A stretch of DNA of 64,000 nucleotides from Phyllostachys edulis (Eukaryota > Streptophyta > Magnoliopsida > Poales > Poaceae). The notes beneath the pieces are model-generated. The model was not told where the DNA came from. It searched no databases and saw nothing but the letters and a program-made list of their open reading frames with translations. Numbering within the stretch: the stretch's first letter is position 1; each line of letters starts with the position of its first letter. Shown here piece after piece: positions 32,707 to 45,555 of the stretch. Made by a program: the position numbers and the translations under genes. Where the stretch lies: NCBI GenBank assembly GCA_036346405.1, contig CM070548.1:50883779-50947778 (forward strand), read 5' to 3'.

Positions 32707-35700
32707 ATGAGGTCGCTCTTCTCGAAACCCCCGCGCCCGCCGGCCTCCCCGCCGCCCTTCGCCGGCGGCGTCGAGGCCCCCGCCCGAACCCCGTCCTCCC
32801 ACCCCCGCCACCGCCGCTTCCCCAAGGAGAACGTCGACCCCTCCTCCCCCGCTCCGTCCGACCACTCCCCCTACCGCTCCCCCTCATCCGCCGCCGCCAA
32901 GCCCCTCGCCGCCAGCAACCGCAGCCTCCCTCCCCGACCCCCGCTCAAGCGGAAGCTCGACGTCTCCGCCGCAGCGACCGATAGCGCCCCTGTCGCCGCC
33001 GCCGGCGTCTCCGACTCCGGCGTCCAGGTACGTTGATGCCTAGGGTTTTGGTGAAACCCTATCTAGATCTGGCTTGATGTGTGCGGCTTTGTGGCAGGTG
33101 GTGGTGAGGGTGCGACCGCCGAGTAGGGGGGACGAGGAGGAGGGGACGGGGGAGGAGCTGTGCGTGCGGAAGACGGCGCCCAGTTCCGTCGAGATACATG
33201 GGCAGGGGTTCACCTTCGATTCGGTCGCCGATGAGGCCTCGACGCAGGTGAGTTTGCTGCATCTGGCACAAAACTTTGGGGTTTTCCTTGGGTTCTAATT
33301 TTACTTCTATGAGTGGATATGCAGGTTGGGAGTTTGCTAATTTTGGGGATTATTTCTCGTTGGGATTTTATAAACATTTACAGTTTTGGGTTTACCCGAT
33401 TTGTGCTAATTTGATTTCTTATGGCAATTTACTGGGTCTGGGGGTATTTTGTGTTAAATAGTTCGATATTCCGTATGATGTAGGGGGTGGTACCACTGGA
33501 TTCGTGCATTTAATATGAAGTCTTTCAGCTGGTCCTTGTGAAAGTATATTAGATTAGGATGATTTCGGTGGATTTGTTACTCATGTCTCAGTAAAAATTG
33601 TGGGGTTACATGTAGAGTTTGTGTTTTCTTGGATGTTTTGTACAGTAAAGATGTAAATTTACTTGGGTTTAATTGTGGTGGATTATTTGTGTAGGAGGAT
33701 ATCTTCCAGCTTGTAGGTCTGCCACTGGTGGAAAATTGTTTAGCTGGCTTTAACAGTTCAATTTTCGCTTATGGACAGGTAATTCAAGATTCAGTTACGT
33801 TTAATTTCTTGTTGCAGTGCGGTTCCTGTAAAACAAATTTGACTAATACACTCGTTTTTTACCTTGTAATCTTGAAAAGACTGGTAGTGGTAAGACTTAT
33901 ACGATGTGGGGGCCTCTGTCCGCCATTTCTGATGATTCCTCTAGCCGAGAGAGGGGGTTGACTCCTCGTGTTTTTGAACTACTGTTTTCGCGCATTAAAG
34001 AAGTACGTCATTAGTGCTTTCAAGCCAGTTTTGCTGTTAGAAAGTTTTTTTTTTCTGATTGTAAATCAAAGCTCAATATACGCTGTCCATTTGCAGGACC
34101 AGGCTAAACACTCAGATAAACAACTCATGTACCATTGCTGCTGCTCTTTTCTTGAGGCAAGTGTCATTTCTACTTTCTGCACCTAGAATTGCTACAGTTA
34201 TGGTTCTTGCTTGTGTTGAAAACCCTGAATTAATGTATTTAAGCTCTGCAGATCTACAATGAACAAATCACAGATTTGTTGGATCCAATGCAAAGAAATC
34301 TTCAGGTGAAAGGAAGCTGCAGAATTAAATTTGAAAGCATTAGTCTTTTGCTGATACGACTTGTGCATTTCCAGATTAGGGAAGATGTTGGTACCGCTTC
34401 TGTTTATGTTGAATCATTGACAAAGGAATTTGTATCCACGATAAAGGATGTTACTCAGTTGCTAGTAAAGGTATGTCTGTTGGTCTTGCTATTATGTTGA
34501 TGTTTCATGTAATTATGTTGATAAATGCTTGTAACAATTTCTAACAAGAGTATATTTCATAGCTTTTTGTCATCTCCAAAGATACTTGGTTGGGTAATAG
34601 CACCATCTTAGGAAAACTGACACTAAAGATAAATTTAGATAAGAAATGGTAAACATTCTTTGTTTTTGCAAATTTGATCATTGCGATGATGTGATCCTAT
34701 CATAGTTTCTTTAAGATTGACGTTTCCCAATGGCCTGAAAAGTTGAGATATTCCATTTGTCTTTCGTGGCAAAATTTAATTTATTAATGATGGTGTAGGG
34801 ATTGGCGAACAGGAGAACTGAGGCTACTACTGCAAATGCAGATAGCTCACGCTCGCATTGTGTTTTTACATGTTTCATCAAGTCAGAGTCCAAGGTATTA
34901 TCTGGATTCGTACTTGTGCTGTTCTTATAAATGAAATGAGGTACCATTTATATATAGGAGCATCTGGTTTTAAGGACATATTCAGTGTTAGAGGAAGTAA
35001 GCTTATATTTATTTGATCCTAATTTCAGTTCAGATCCCTCCTATAACTTGTGGTTTGTCTTATAGTCCTTCAACTTTGTTACTATTGTTGGCAGAATTTG
35101 GAGGATGGGTCAAACTTCTCAAGAACAAGTAGGATCAACTTGGTAGATCTTGCTGGATCAGAACGGCAAAAACTAACAAATGCAGCTGGTGATCGTTTAA
35201 AAGAAGCGGGGAACATAAACCGGTCACTCTCACAACTGGGGTATGATCTACTTAACAAATGAATAATGTTGAAACCTTATTTAAACTATTGACCCTTCCT
35301 ATAGATGTTAAAGGATTTGTGTTGGGCTTTGTGCTGACTTTTTCCATTTATTCTTTCAATCGATTTCATCATCTTATTTTACTAAATTGTATAGCTGCTT
35401 TGAGTTAAAACTATAATGTCTGTGGAAAATGATTTGGTTGCATTATTCTAGGTTTGTTGCATCGGTTGAATATGAGTATCTTATCTAAGCGAACATATCT
35501 AACACAAATCAATAGCTATGTACAATCATGCAAATCGCTTTGATTTAGATACCAAATCAACATAAAAAAGAAAACCTAAGGATATAGTGAATTCATATCT
35601 TAACAGTGTTAGATGAAACAAATTTAACAAATGGGGAACATTGCTATATGAATAGTTGTCCTTTTCTTGTAAATTTATCATTTCAGAATTTTCTATTTTT

Positions 35701-38700
35701 TTTTGTATCTCCTTGTATATATTGCATATGGACATGAAATTTTGTATGAAGGCAGGCTAAATTGACTAACCGAGAAGAACATTTCGTTTTTTGGAATTTT
35801 TCATGCTGATTTGACTGACATGGTCTAGGTATGCATCCCGTAAGTAATTCTTTACGTCTCACAATCTCACATAATATATGATTGCAAAATCTCCTAATTA
35901 TATTCACATTATGTTGTTTAGAGCTAAAAAGTGCAAAAAAACAATAAGTATTCCTTTGAATGAAGTTCACTATTTATTTTATTAATATTATTTTGGTTAC
36001 TACAGAAACCTGATTAATATACTGGCGGTAGTATCACAATCTGGAAAACAGAGGCTCCACATTCCTTATCGGGATTCAAAATTGACCTTTCTATTGCAAG
36101 AATCACTTGGTGGTAATGCTAAGCTTGCAATGATTTGTGCCGTATCACCATCACAAAGGTACTATTTGAGACTAATACAAGCTGTTTTCTTTTGTCATTT
36201 TTGTTTCTCCACACATTAATTCTTTGTTGTTTCTTCTGCAGCTGTAAGAGTGAAACACTAAGCACTCTAAGATTCGCTCACCGTGCTAAATCTATTAAAA
36301 ATAATGCTGTTGTGAACGAACAAAGAGAAGACGATGTCAATGTTCTCCGCGAGCAAATCAGGCAATTAAAGGTATTATTAAATTATTGTTTGACAGTCAT
36401 GGATCTCCGTTAATTGTTTCTTTGTCCTAATTGCAGGAGGAGCTTCATAGGTCAAATGGGGGCTTGCCAAGAAGCAATTGTAGTTCTTCCACTGGATGGA
36501 ATGCTCAAAACAGCTTGCTTTTGAAAATGAGCTCGAGTCGCCCTACATCATTCCCCACCAGCAAAGATGACAGTGATGATGAGATGGATATTGATGATAA
36601 TGATGTTGAGAAGCCTTATAATTCAGAAAACAAGTCTACATCGAACCATGGTGATGTTGAAGAAAATAGATGCAAGTTAAATCTGGCAGCAAGCATACAA
36701 AAGGGTCTTCAAGTCATTGAAAGCCATCGCAATAGTGGTGCTTGGAGGAGAGCATCATTAGGCTTTAGCACGAGACCTGCGGATGCTCATCCTACAGTTC
36801 CAGTTTGCAAAGTTGATGTGGCTGTTCAAACTGATCCTGAAGAAATTGAACCAAGACAAAACACTTTGGCTCTAATTCCTAGCAATCAGATTGAAGCCAC
36901 CACAAATGAAAGCAAAGATATCGACAATTGCATGGATCTACAATTAGTAACGGTTGATGGAGCAATACCATCTTTCGATCCAAAGCAACAGCATGTTTTG
37001 AATGTAAGTCTGAGACAATTAAAAATGTTACTATGCAAATATGCACACCATTTAACTGCAGTTGTAGCAGTGATAACTTATGCATAGGATTTTTATGCCT
37101 ATAGGCTGTGGAGAAGGTTCTTGCTGGAGCTATCAGGCGAGAGATGTTACGTGATGAACAGTGTGCAAAGCAAGCTGCTGAAATTCGACAGCTAAATCGT
37201 TTGGTGGGTGTTTTACTTTTACCCCTCATCTCAGGTGTTGAGATGCCAGAAATTATATTCTTCCATCTGAAGTGTTGTCTGTTTGCAGGTGCAACAATAT
37301 AAGCATGAAAGAGAATGCAATGCCGTAATTGCACAAACACGGGAAGAAAAAATTGCAAGGCTTGAAAGTCTTATGGATGGAATGTTACCAAGTGAAGAAC
37401 TTATGCTTGCAGAGTATCTCTCTCTTAAAGTCGAACATAAGGTCTTTCAGTTTTCCATTTATTTTCCTATATCACCAAATATGTACATGTTTCTTTTGTT
37501 TTATTAAAAAAAAAAATCAATAATCCACATTCTTAACATTGCCCCCTGAATCCACAAATACAGATTCTCCATCAGAAATACGAGAATCATCCTGAAGTTT
37601 TGAGTGCTAAAATCGAGCTTGGAAGAATCCAGGAGCAGTTGGAGAGGTACAGAAACTTCAAGGATGAGAAGGAAGTTTTACTGGAGGAGATCCAACATCT
37701 TAAAAATCAGTTGCATTATATGCTTTCATCATCAACGTCACTGTGTAGGCCTCCAGTTGAACTGTCACAGGCAATTAATATTGTATCCGCTCGTCTTAGT
37801 ATTTCAGCTGCAAAAAAATACGATGATGGGCATGACATTGCGGTGACTGCTGAGAGTAGATGGATTACTCTTACAGAAGAGCTTAGAGTTGAGCTTGAGA
37901 AAAGTAGATCTCTCACCAAAAGTTTGCAGCTCGAAGTGGAGTCAGAGAAGAAATGCTCAGATGAGTTAAAGGAGGCATTGGACACGGCAATGCAGGGGCA
38001 TGCTAGAATTTTAGAACAGTATTGTGAACTACAGGAAAAGCATTCTTGCTTGCTCTCAATGCATCGCACAATCAACGACGGGATTGAAGATGTGAAAAAG
38101 GAAGCAGCAAAAGCTGGAGTACGAGGGGCAGAATCTAGGTTCATTAATGCCCTTGCTAGAGAAGTATCAATTTTAAGAGCTGAGCAACAGAAGGAGCGTC
38201 GGTTTTGGATGGATGAAAACAAAGGCCTTCAGCAACAGCTAAGGGATACGGCTGAAGCTGTGCAGGCTGCTGGTGAGCTTCTTGTACGGTTAAATGATGC
38301 CGAGGAAGCTGCATCATTTGCCCAGGTATCATTTTCTGCTTTTCACATACCTAATTTCATTTCAAAATACAGTACAGTAGGATGCCTGGAATTTGGTACG
38401 TGTAGTTGGTTGCAAATTTCATCATAATATGTTCGATTCTAGATTTTTGTTAAAGCTAATAACGTCCAAAATTCCTTAAGGAGGTGATCCTGACATCTCT
38501 TGTTTGATACTCTGTCGCTTGGAATTTGGATCCAACCTGATCTTGGTTATGTTGGTAATTTTTGTTTGATTGATGCACATCGCCTGGTTCATCTCAACCC
38601 TGATTCGTTTGATCCAATGAATTGGGAGCTGTAATGCATGTGCTGACTTCTTTTATCAGTTTCTCAAGTTTAAATATGCAATTCTCAGTGCAAGTCTCCC

Positions 38701-41700
38701 TTTCAAAGTGAAACTTAAATATGTTTATAAATCTGATACGGTTCTTTTTTGAAAAACAATCTGATATAGACATGTAGTTCATATATGCTGGCAATCACAC
38801 TCGCAAGTGTTTTTCTTGCCTATCTTCCCAGGTAAAAAAAGTATTTCTAATTCTTTTTTTAAGGTTTCTTTCAGAGGAAATTCTGTCCACATTTTCTCTA
38901 AACCAACAGCACCCTTATTCCAGGCTAATATCCAAGTCATGTTTCTTTCCTTTTTTTCTTCTTTCTCATTACATCATTAGGAAATAACATGGTACAGAAG
39001 TTTCTGTTCTTTGTGGTCTGCATACATTTTGTTGGTTTTTTTAAATAATACTTTTTAAATAAAGAATTACAAAAATAAATAGTTGACTTTTTTTACAAAA
39101 TTGGTTTATGTCGCTATTCCAAATGGCAAAATGTCCCTATTGCCATTTGGAATGGCGACAAAATCCCTGTTGCCACGGAAATAGTGTTGCTGCTATTCCA
39201 AATGGTGGCAGAGGCTGAAAATTTGAAATGGACGAAATATTTGGGAATAAAATTTGAAAGACTTCATAATTTAGTTGCGAATTACATGTCGTGCAGGGTG
39301 TGGTTACGTGCGTTATAAACGGCAGCATACATGAATCAACAAACCGAAAAACAGCTAGGTTACATGTGTGCCTTTTTTTTAGATAATGGAAGTACAACTC
39401 CCGGCCTCTCCACCAACTAGGGATGCACATAGCCATTAACATGTGTGCCTTTTTGGAATCGAAAAAAGTGTGGATTGGAACGAAGTTAATTAGTCTTGGT
39501 GGCACATTGGTCTCTTCCTCTTGTCTCCTGATTGCCCGTGGTGGCGGGCAGTCTCGAAGGCAACCATATTCTGTGAGACGGGCTAATCAAGATGCAAATT
39601 GAACATAACTTACCTCTTCGATACGGAGTGTGCTAGGGCGACGGGGAGCGCTAGGACGGGCGCCGATCTCACTAGCAGGAGCCTTCCCCTTGTCTATCGG
39701 TGCCTTTTAAATAGGGTTGGGTACGTAAGGTTTCCAGCATTAGAAGATCTCGGGTCACTTCGCGTAGTTGAACATGTACTTCTGCTTAATGAATGCCCTA
39801 TCGTACATGTCTAGGCCGTCGTTCCATTGGAAGAAGTCGCAATGCATCTCCGGCTGGTATTATGTGCGGATGAAGTTAGCGATATGTGAAATGCAATGTG
39901 TGTAAAAATCGATGTGTGTGTAAGATTCTCTTACGAGGATATTTCCGCACATGTAGTACAACCGGGTGTGGAAACTTCGATGGTACCGACGCATCCTTCA
40001 TAGAACAATCTGGGTAGGTTTTAGTCTTCTCGACAAGCCACTTGCGCTTTCGCAGTATCTTCGCATAGTAGTTCGACATCTCTAAGGCCGACCTAATGTT
40101 GTGTGAATCAAGTTGGAGTGAAGTGTTGGCTGTGGTGTAGTGTTCTCCAGCTCTCCTCCTTTTATAAGGGACGACCAGAGTGAGAAATGATGGATGGATA
40201 TGAGAGTTGTACTTGCTTGCCAAGTCTACAACCCTTGCACAGAAAATTTGTGTCAAAAGAAACAGGACCAAGAACACCTTGATGAATCAAGATAGAGAGA
40301 TGTGAGCCACACAAGTGCCCCAAGCGATGATGCCATTGAGGAAAAGATTGGCAAATAGAAGTAGATGTAGAAGGACAAGTGGTAGATGAACCAACAACAC
40401 AGGGTGAAGGAATAGGGGCAGGAGCAGTACCAAAACTGGAGGATAAAGGAAGACTCAGACGATCAAGAACATAGAGTCTTGCAAAACCTCTCTGACGATG
40501 ACCTATACCAATGACTACTCTTGTTTGATGATCTTGCACAAACCAGGAGCTATTGTCAAACCCAATAAAACAATTGATATCTGTGAGCTGCCCGACAGAG
40601 ATGAGATTCATTGAGAGCGTGGGGACAAGTGAGATATCTGAAACTGCAAAGTGAGAGGTGGAAAGAGTCCCCTGATGAGTGACTGTGCATGGCGTTACAT
40701 CAGCTGTCTGAATCTTGATACCTTGTGCAGTAGGACAACATAATATGAGCTGAGTTGCATCAGATGTCACATGAAAAGAAGCCCCTGAATCCAATATCCA
40801 TGGGAGTGAAGCACCCGACACAGGACATGATGGTGTAGTAAAACCAATGGATCCACCGGAAGGTGCCTGCAGCTAACTCAACTGAGCCGGAAGATTGGTC
40901 ATCTGAAACTAAATCTGACCAAACTGAGTTGCACAAGACTCCGCAGAACTAGTAGGGACAGAATAAGCAATAACAACATCACTTCGAATAGGTCCAGGAC
41001 CAAGAATGCCATCAAGAGCCATGATAATATCAAGTACACTAGCACCAAGCAGTACAAGGCAACATCCTCAGTAGTCCAATAGTATGCAACAGCAAGGAGT
41101 CCAACAGTAAGCAACAGAGGTTCACCTTGGTGCTTATTGTGGAGGTCATGATGGACGACGAAGGTGAAGCAGAGGATCGCTCAGTGGAGGTCAGAGCTCA
41201 GTCAAGGTGAACCAGTCGTCTTCGTGCGGAGCAGAGAAGGCAGCGGCGTTGACGTGCTCTCTCTGGCCAAGAGGAGGTGGCGGCGCAACTGTAGGCGCCG
41301 GATCTGGTCGAGCCTAGGTGGCGTTGACGAGCTCCTCACCGCAGGTGACGGATCCGCCTGGAGCAGAGAAGGCGGCGACGTAGACGAGCTCCCACCGACG
41401 GATCCCGTGCAGAGGCGGAGGCGTGCGTGGATCGAGCTTGGTGGCGTCGGGAGGCGGTAGAGGAGGATGGCTTGCTGGCCTAGCAGAGGTCCGGAGGGGA
41501 GGCGAGGATGATCCGGAGCGGCGACCTCCAAGCTTCGGAGGGGAGGCGATTTCCTCCAGGTGAATCCGAATAGGAGGTGTGGATCTGGTGCGGCTCGGTC
41601 TCCTAGCTTCGAGCTCAGCGTGGATCCGGAGGTGATGCGGCGGAAGCAGAGGATCGGTGAAGATGAGCTCCGGATCCCGCCAGATCTGGTGCGTCGTCGA

Positions 41701-42796
41701 GTGAAGGATACCAGGCGAGCGAAGGATGTGCGCTGATTCGTGCCTGGATCTGGAGTGAAGGAGGTGAGCAAGGCGGGCGAAGGTATCGAGAGGGACTTAG
41801 GTCCGCCGGCCCGAGCGAAAACACCTTGCAAGCAGCAGACGGCGGCGGTGGAGTTACGGGCTAGGGTTAGGATTGAAGAGCTGATACCATGTTAGAATAT
41901 TTGGGGAGTATATATAGAGAAGATTACATGGGCCTCATGAGCTATATAGGCCACATAGGTTAAGAGAGGGAGAGAATATACAACACTCTTAACATGTACT
42001 ACTGCTAATATTATTTCTTATTTCTTTCTATTTCTGTTTCTTACTATGAACAATGTAACCACCTAATTTTATGTCTTATGTTTACTATTACTTTTAGTTT
42101 TGTTTTGAAAAAAAAAATTCCTAGCTCATGTCGCCATTTGAATTGGCGACAGGATCTTTATCGCCAATTGAATTGGCGACTTAAGTCTCTACCGCCATTT
42201 GGAGACATTTTCACATTGTTTTAATGGCGACATGGATCCTGTCGTAGCCCATTTTTGTAATTGTTTTTTTCGACTATTTATTTATGTAATTCTTTATTAA
42301 AATAGTATTATTATAAAAATCCATTTTGTTGTCGGCATGGTGTTACTTCAATTGTTAAATCAAGTTGTGCCGTTGTGCGATAGCATCTAAAATTTCAATT
42401 AACCGAAAATGTAGCTCAATGCCAGTGAAGTTTCCATTTGATGCCACTCTTTCAAAGCTGATAAAACAATCTCTATCCTTTTTGCAGAAGCGTGCCTTGT
42501 TGGCAGAGCAAGAGACAGAGAAGGCTCATCAAGAGATTGAAAACCTGAAAAAGAATTATGACCAAGAAATTCTTGTGCTCAATCAGCGCCTCGCTGACTG
42601 CAAACCGCCCAACAATGCTCCACAGTCAGCTGAACCTAGTGATCTGGGCACTGCTAGATACGACACAGGTGGGAGTCTCGGCGACCAGCAATGGCGAGAG
42701 GAGTTCAAGGTCTTCCAGCCAAGTGGGTCGGTTGAGGCCTCCAAAGGCAGTGACCTCAACTCATGGTTCTACGGGTACGATAAATGCAACATTTGA
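32707..42796 (+). CDS. KIN12A-like: Kinesin-12 (PAKRP1 type), 16 exons, about 1,100 aa
   Basis: A plus-end-directed microtubule motor of the plant kinesin-12 group, whose PAKRP1 members organise phragmoplast microtubules during cytokinesis. Exons I derive: 32707-33027, 33098-33247, 33695-33778, 33880-34002, 34097-34156, 34252-34305, 34375-34470, 34799-34894, 35095-35240, 36006-36158, 36242-36371, 36437-37003, 37105-37203, 37289-37441, 37564-38325, 42488-42796. All joins keep frame. The N-terminus is Pro/Ser-rich (KENVDP). The motor spans about residues 108-455: VVVRVRP, P-loop GQTGSGKT (184-191), switch I SSRSH (312-316), switch II DLAGSE (346-351), IPYRDSKLTFLLQESLGG. A long coiled-coil tail follows, ending SWFYGYDKCNI as in PAKRP1 relatives. 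Intron 5 starts with GC (CTTGAG|GCAAGT); the rest are GT-AG. Intron 15 (4.16 kb) holds a Mutator-like element. The protein is somewhat shorter than Arabidopsis PAKRP1, from memory near 1,300 aa. Confidence 0.93.
39640..40165 (-). pseudogene. Captured gene fragment in Mutator copy A (GRF-finger-like protein)
   Basis: The minus strand has MSNYYAKILRKRKWLVEKTK, then YPDCSMKDASVPSKFPHPVV. In another frame there is CDFFQWNDGLDMYD, then QKYMFNYAK. The CDFFQW text resembles the end of a GRF-type zinc finger in uncharacterised grass proteins common in and around DNA transposons. Stops and frameshifts break it. Upstream text (KRRRAGEHYT) is joined directly to the copia fragment at about 40165. The same fragment recurs in copy B (44482-44660), so it was part of the element before copying. 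The family call is tentative. Confidence 0.45.
40166..41994 (-). mobile_element. Ty1/copia fragment, 3'-truncated, inside the Mutator-like element
   Basis: The 5' LTR is 41890-41994, only 105 bp, reading TGTTAAGAGTG to ATTCTAACA on the minus strand. The primer site TGGTATCAGCTC (41878-41889) follows. The leader (41200-41870) is GC-rich with no certain gene. The frame 40162-40821 has the protease motif LPWILDSGASFHVTSDATQL and the gag-pre-integrase pattern WHHRLGHLCG...CKGCRLGKQVQL. The element stops at about 40166, where the captured gene text begins. Integrase, RT and 3' LTR are absent, and gag is mostly deleted. Confidence 0.85.
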
Positions 42797-43607
42797 TGAG
42801 CATGCAACATTTTTGGATTCTTTCAGCTAGAAAGGTATTATTATGTTATGTTGTACACCATGCCATTGTGGAAAGAATTTTCCAATTGTTGGCTTATCCT
42901 ACCGCAGCTTCTCTCGCAGCCTTGTGGGTTGCAGCTAGGTTTGTCAAACCTTCAGAAGTTGTATGTTGTCTTGTAAATTTAGATCGAACATGTGTAAGGT
43001 GAATAGATGAATTTATTCTGGGCAGCTAGAACTCAGAAGTCAGGACTTCGATCATGGTGGAGCTGACTTATATTAAAAATAATCATGCATTGCAGCCCAA
43101 ACTGTATTGACATGTACTTGAGATTTTTTGAAGTTTTCTGCAATCTAGTTAGCGTGGTGATTCGTGGTTTGGATCTGAACCTTCTGTTCTAGATTTAGCT
43201 GAGCTGGCAGCCCAAACTATACTGACATGCTCGAGATTTTTCTGCAATGCAGCTTTTTTTAAAGAAGGTTTTATGCAATCTAGTTAGCGTGGTGATTCGT
43301 GGTTTAAATCTGAACTTTCTGTTCTAGATTTAGCTGAGCTGGCTGGATGGCTCCATCTCCATGCATCCAGGTCATTTTTCATCTCTTTTGTTTATTGAGA
43401 AAGCCATGCCATCTTTCTTGTGCATGCCAGAATGAGTTCTCCATGAATTCATTCGCCTCTGCCCAAGCGATGTCGGCTCAAGTTGTTGGGCTGACCACAC
43501 ATCCTGACATACAAAGCCCAGGCTCAAAAGAGAGAGACGAAATGCTATATCAATTTTTTCTTTTGAGACGAAATGCTCTCCTGAAGCGAACGGTTAGACG
43601 CTCACGA
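42797..43607 (+). other. Kinesin-12 3' UTR and downstream sequence
   Basis: The first 200-300 bases after the TGA probably form the 3' UTR; no strong AATAAA is seen, though AT-rich text lies near 43070-43090. A partial tandem duplication sits at 43094-43343. After 43400 there is no recognisable gene. Confidence 0.5.
43094..43343 (+). repeat. Tandem duplication downstream of kinesin-12 (two units)
   Basis: Unit 1 (43094-43207) and unit 2 (43208-43343) both begin GCAGCCCAAACT and end TTCTAGATTTAGCTGAGCTG. The second has an extra GC and T/A-rich insert of about 20 bases after GAGATTTTTCTGCAATG. Differences are few, so the duplication is fairly recent. Confidence 0.85.
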
Positions 43608-44675
43608 AATGTGATTTTTTTAATAATATTATTATAATAAAGATTTTAAAAAATAAATAGTCAATTTTTTTAAAAATAGAAATGGGCTACTATCGCCTGC
43701 TAAAAGGCTTAAGTTGCCAATTAGATTTTTTTAAAAAAATCTATACAGAGAATTCAATTTCAAATTTTAGTGGATTTCACGATTTTTTAAAAAATATCTT
43801 TAAGTGTCCGTGTAGTGTGAAATGCGAATTTGGAAAAGATAACGAAATATGAAGTAGAGGATGCGAGATCGACGACACAATTTGGAATGCGAGATCGGCG
43901 GCGTAATAACCAAACAACCCCCTTCGGAGTGAAATGACAAACATATTTGGGTTTAGAATTGCCACATGCATTGTTGTCCTGATTGTATTGTTTGCGGAAC
44001 CGATTCTTTCGGGAAAAGAGTGCGAAATTTAAAATAGACGAAATATTTGGGAATAAAATTTAAAAAACTTCATAATTTAATTGGAAATTGTATGACGTGT
44101 AGGGTTTGGTTACGTGCATTAAAAACGACGGCATGCATGAATTAAGAAACCAGAAAACACCTACGAAACATGTGTGTCTTTTTGGAATAAAAAAAAGGTG
44201 GATTGTAATGAAGTTAATTAGTCTTGGCGGCTCATCGATCCCTTCCCTTTGTCTCGGGATTGCATGGCGACCGATCTCATGATCGGCCATGTTCTGCGAG
44301 GCGAAATTTGGATAATTGAAAGATGTTTGGATAGCAGAACGTTAGACCAAATCAATAATTAGGATGCAAATTGAACATAACTTACTTCTTCGATATGGAG
44401 TACGCCCGGGCGACAGGGAGCGCTAGGACGGCTGTCGGTCTCACTAGCAGGAGCCTTTCCCTTATTCGCTGCGTGCTCAGCCTAGTCGTACTTAGCTTCT
44501 TGTTCGGGGGTCCTCCACCACCACCCTGCTTTTCTGGGCACCTCCAATGCCTTTTTAATAGGGTCGGGTACGTAAGTTTTCCAGCGTTTGAAGGTCTCGG
44601 GTCGCTTCGCGTAGTTAAACATATACTTTTGCTCGATGAGTGCCCTATCATACATGTTCAGGCCGTCGATCCATT
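43608..44675. mobile_element. Mutator-like element copy B, left part only
   Basis: It starts near 43608 with GTGATTTTTTTAATAATATT, matching the inverted end of copy A, and shares the interior with copy A from about 43990 (copy A 39230) to 44675 (copy A 39815). The shared text includes GAACATAACTTACxTCTTCGATA and GTCTTGGCGGC. The minus-strand frame 44482-44700 (ALIEQKYMFNYAKRPETFKR) is the same captured gene fragment and is less damaged than in copy A. It is cut at 44675 by the hAT element, and its right part is not found on the other side. Confidence 0.8.
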
Positions 44676-44729
44676 CAGGGGCGGATCCAGTAAGACCCAC
44701 TAGGGTGCACAGGACACCGGGTCCAATCG

Positions 44730-44734
<5 letters not shown>

Positions 44735-44781
<47 letters not shown>
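44735..44781 (+). repeat. (TA)n microsatellite in the hAT 5' region
   Basis: An uninterrupted TA run of about 23 units near the left end of the hAT element. Confidence 0.98.
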
Positions 44782-44783
<2 letters not shown>

Positions 44784-45555
44784 TGTATAAACAGTACTGG
44801 ACACCTATAGCCAAAACGAACTCACGAAGGACACGGGCGCGTCGCGAGGCGCGTCATGCATTGGCGGCTTGGCGCATGGGCGGCGTCGCTTGGGCCTGAC
44901 CAAGGAGCAAGCAGTGCCCAACAAGCGAATCTGTGGCGAAGCGTGGCGTGGCGGTGGCAAATGAGCAAGGCGTTGAGTCTGGGCGCTTGCGATGCCGTCT
45001 TGGCAGGCGTCAGGAGCTAGGAGCCCAGGAGGCGTGCGCGAATCGCGGTGCGACTGTGCGGTTTCACAATTCACAAAGCCATCGAGACTTTGAGCCGCCG
45101 AACCACCAAGACGAGACCTCAGACCCGAGTCGGCGTCGCGTCACTGCTCCAGCCGTCCAGCGGCGAAGCCACACGACACGAGCTACCTTTCGGTTTCTTC
45201 GCTAATCGCCATCACTGGTAAGTGGTAATTTCGATTTCTCTCAGTAAAATACTGATTTATCTCAAGCACAGTCATTAATTTTATGTTTATGGATCTAATT
45301 TGCTAATCGTTGGTATATTTTCTCAAACCCTAGGATTGGGGTTTACAATTGTGGTAGTACTTGGGAATTAGAATATATGATGTTTGAAGATTTGGAATTG
45401 GATTTGAGTCTTTGACTACTTGAGAGTTGAGACACAATGTTAAGTAAGTAAACCCTACAATTTTAAATAAATGACTACGAATGTATGATTCTATTATTCT
45501 ATAGTACAAATATCTAATGGAGTATTCAAATAATTGGTAAATGACAGGTAAATTT

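Larger units (their letters stand above)
39035..42321. mobile_element. Mutator-like element (copy A) inside kinesin intron 15
   Basis: Flanked by the direct repeat CATTTTGTTG (39025-39034 and 42322-42331), a 9-10 bp duplication typical of Mutator-like elements. The ends are inverted for about 60 bp with a few gaps: left TTAAATAATACTTTTTAAAT, then AAAGAATTAC; right complement ATAATAATACTATTTTAATA, then AAGAATTAC. Just inside both ends lie short palindromes of the form GTCGCCATTTGAATTGGCGAC. The body carries a gene fragment on the minus strand and a copia fragment. No MURA-like transposase is visible, so it is non-autonomous. It lies far from the splice sites. Confidence 0.85.

Noticed and set aside
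41202..41831. 209-aa minus-strand frame as copia gag
   Set aside because: It is Arg/Ser/Pro-rich, lies directly after the primer site, has no gag or zinc-knuckle text and reads like GC-rich leader DNA.
38326..42487. Possible missing kinesin exons in the last intron
   Set aside because: Exons 15 and 16 join in phase and the coiled-coil text continues as in the PAKRP1 family; the intron content is fully explained by transposons plus non-coding flanks.
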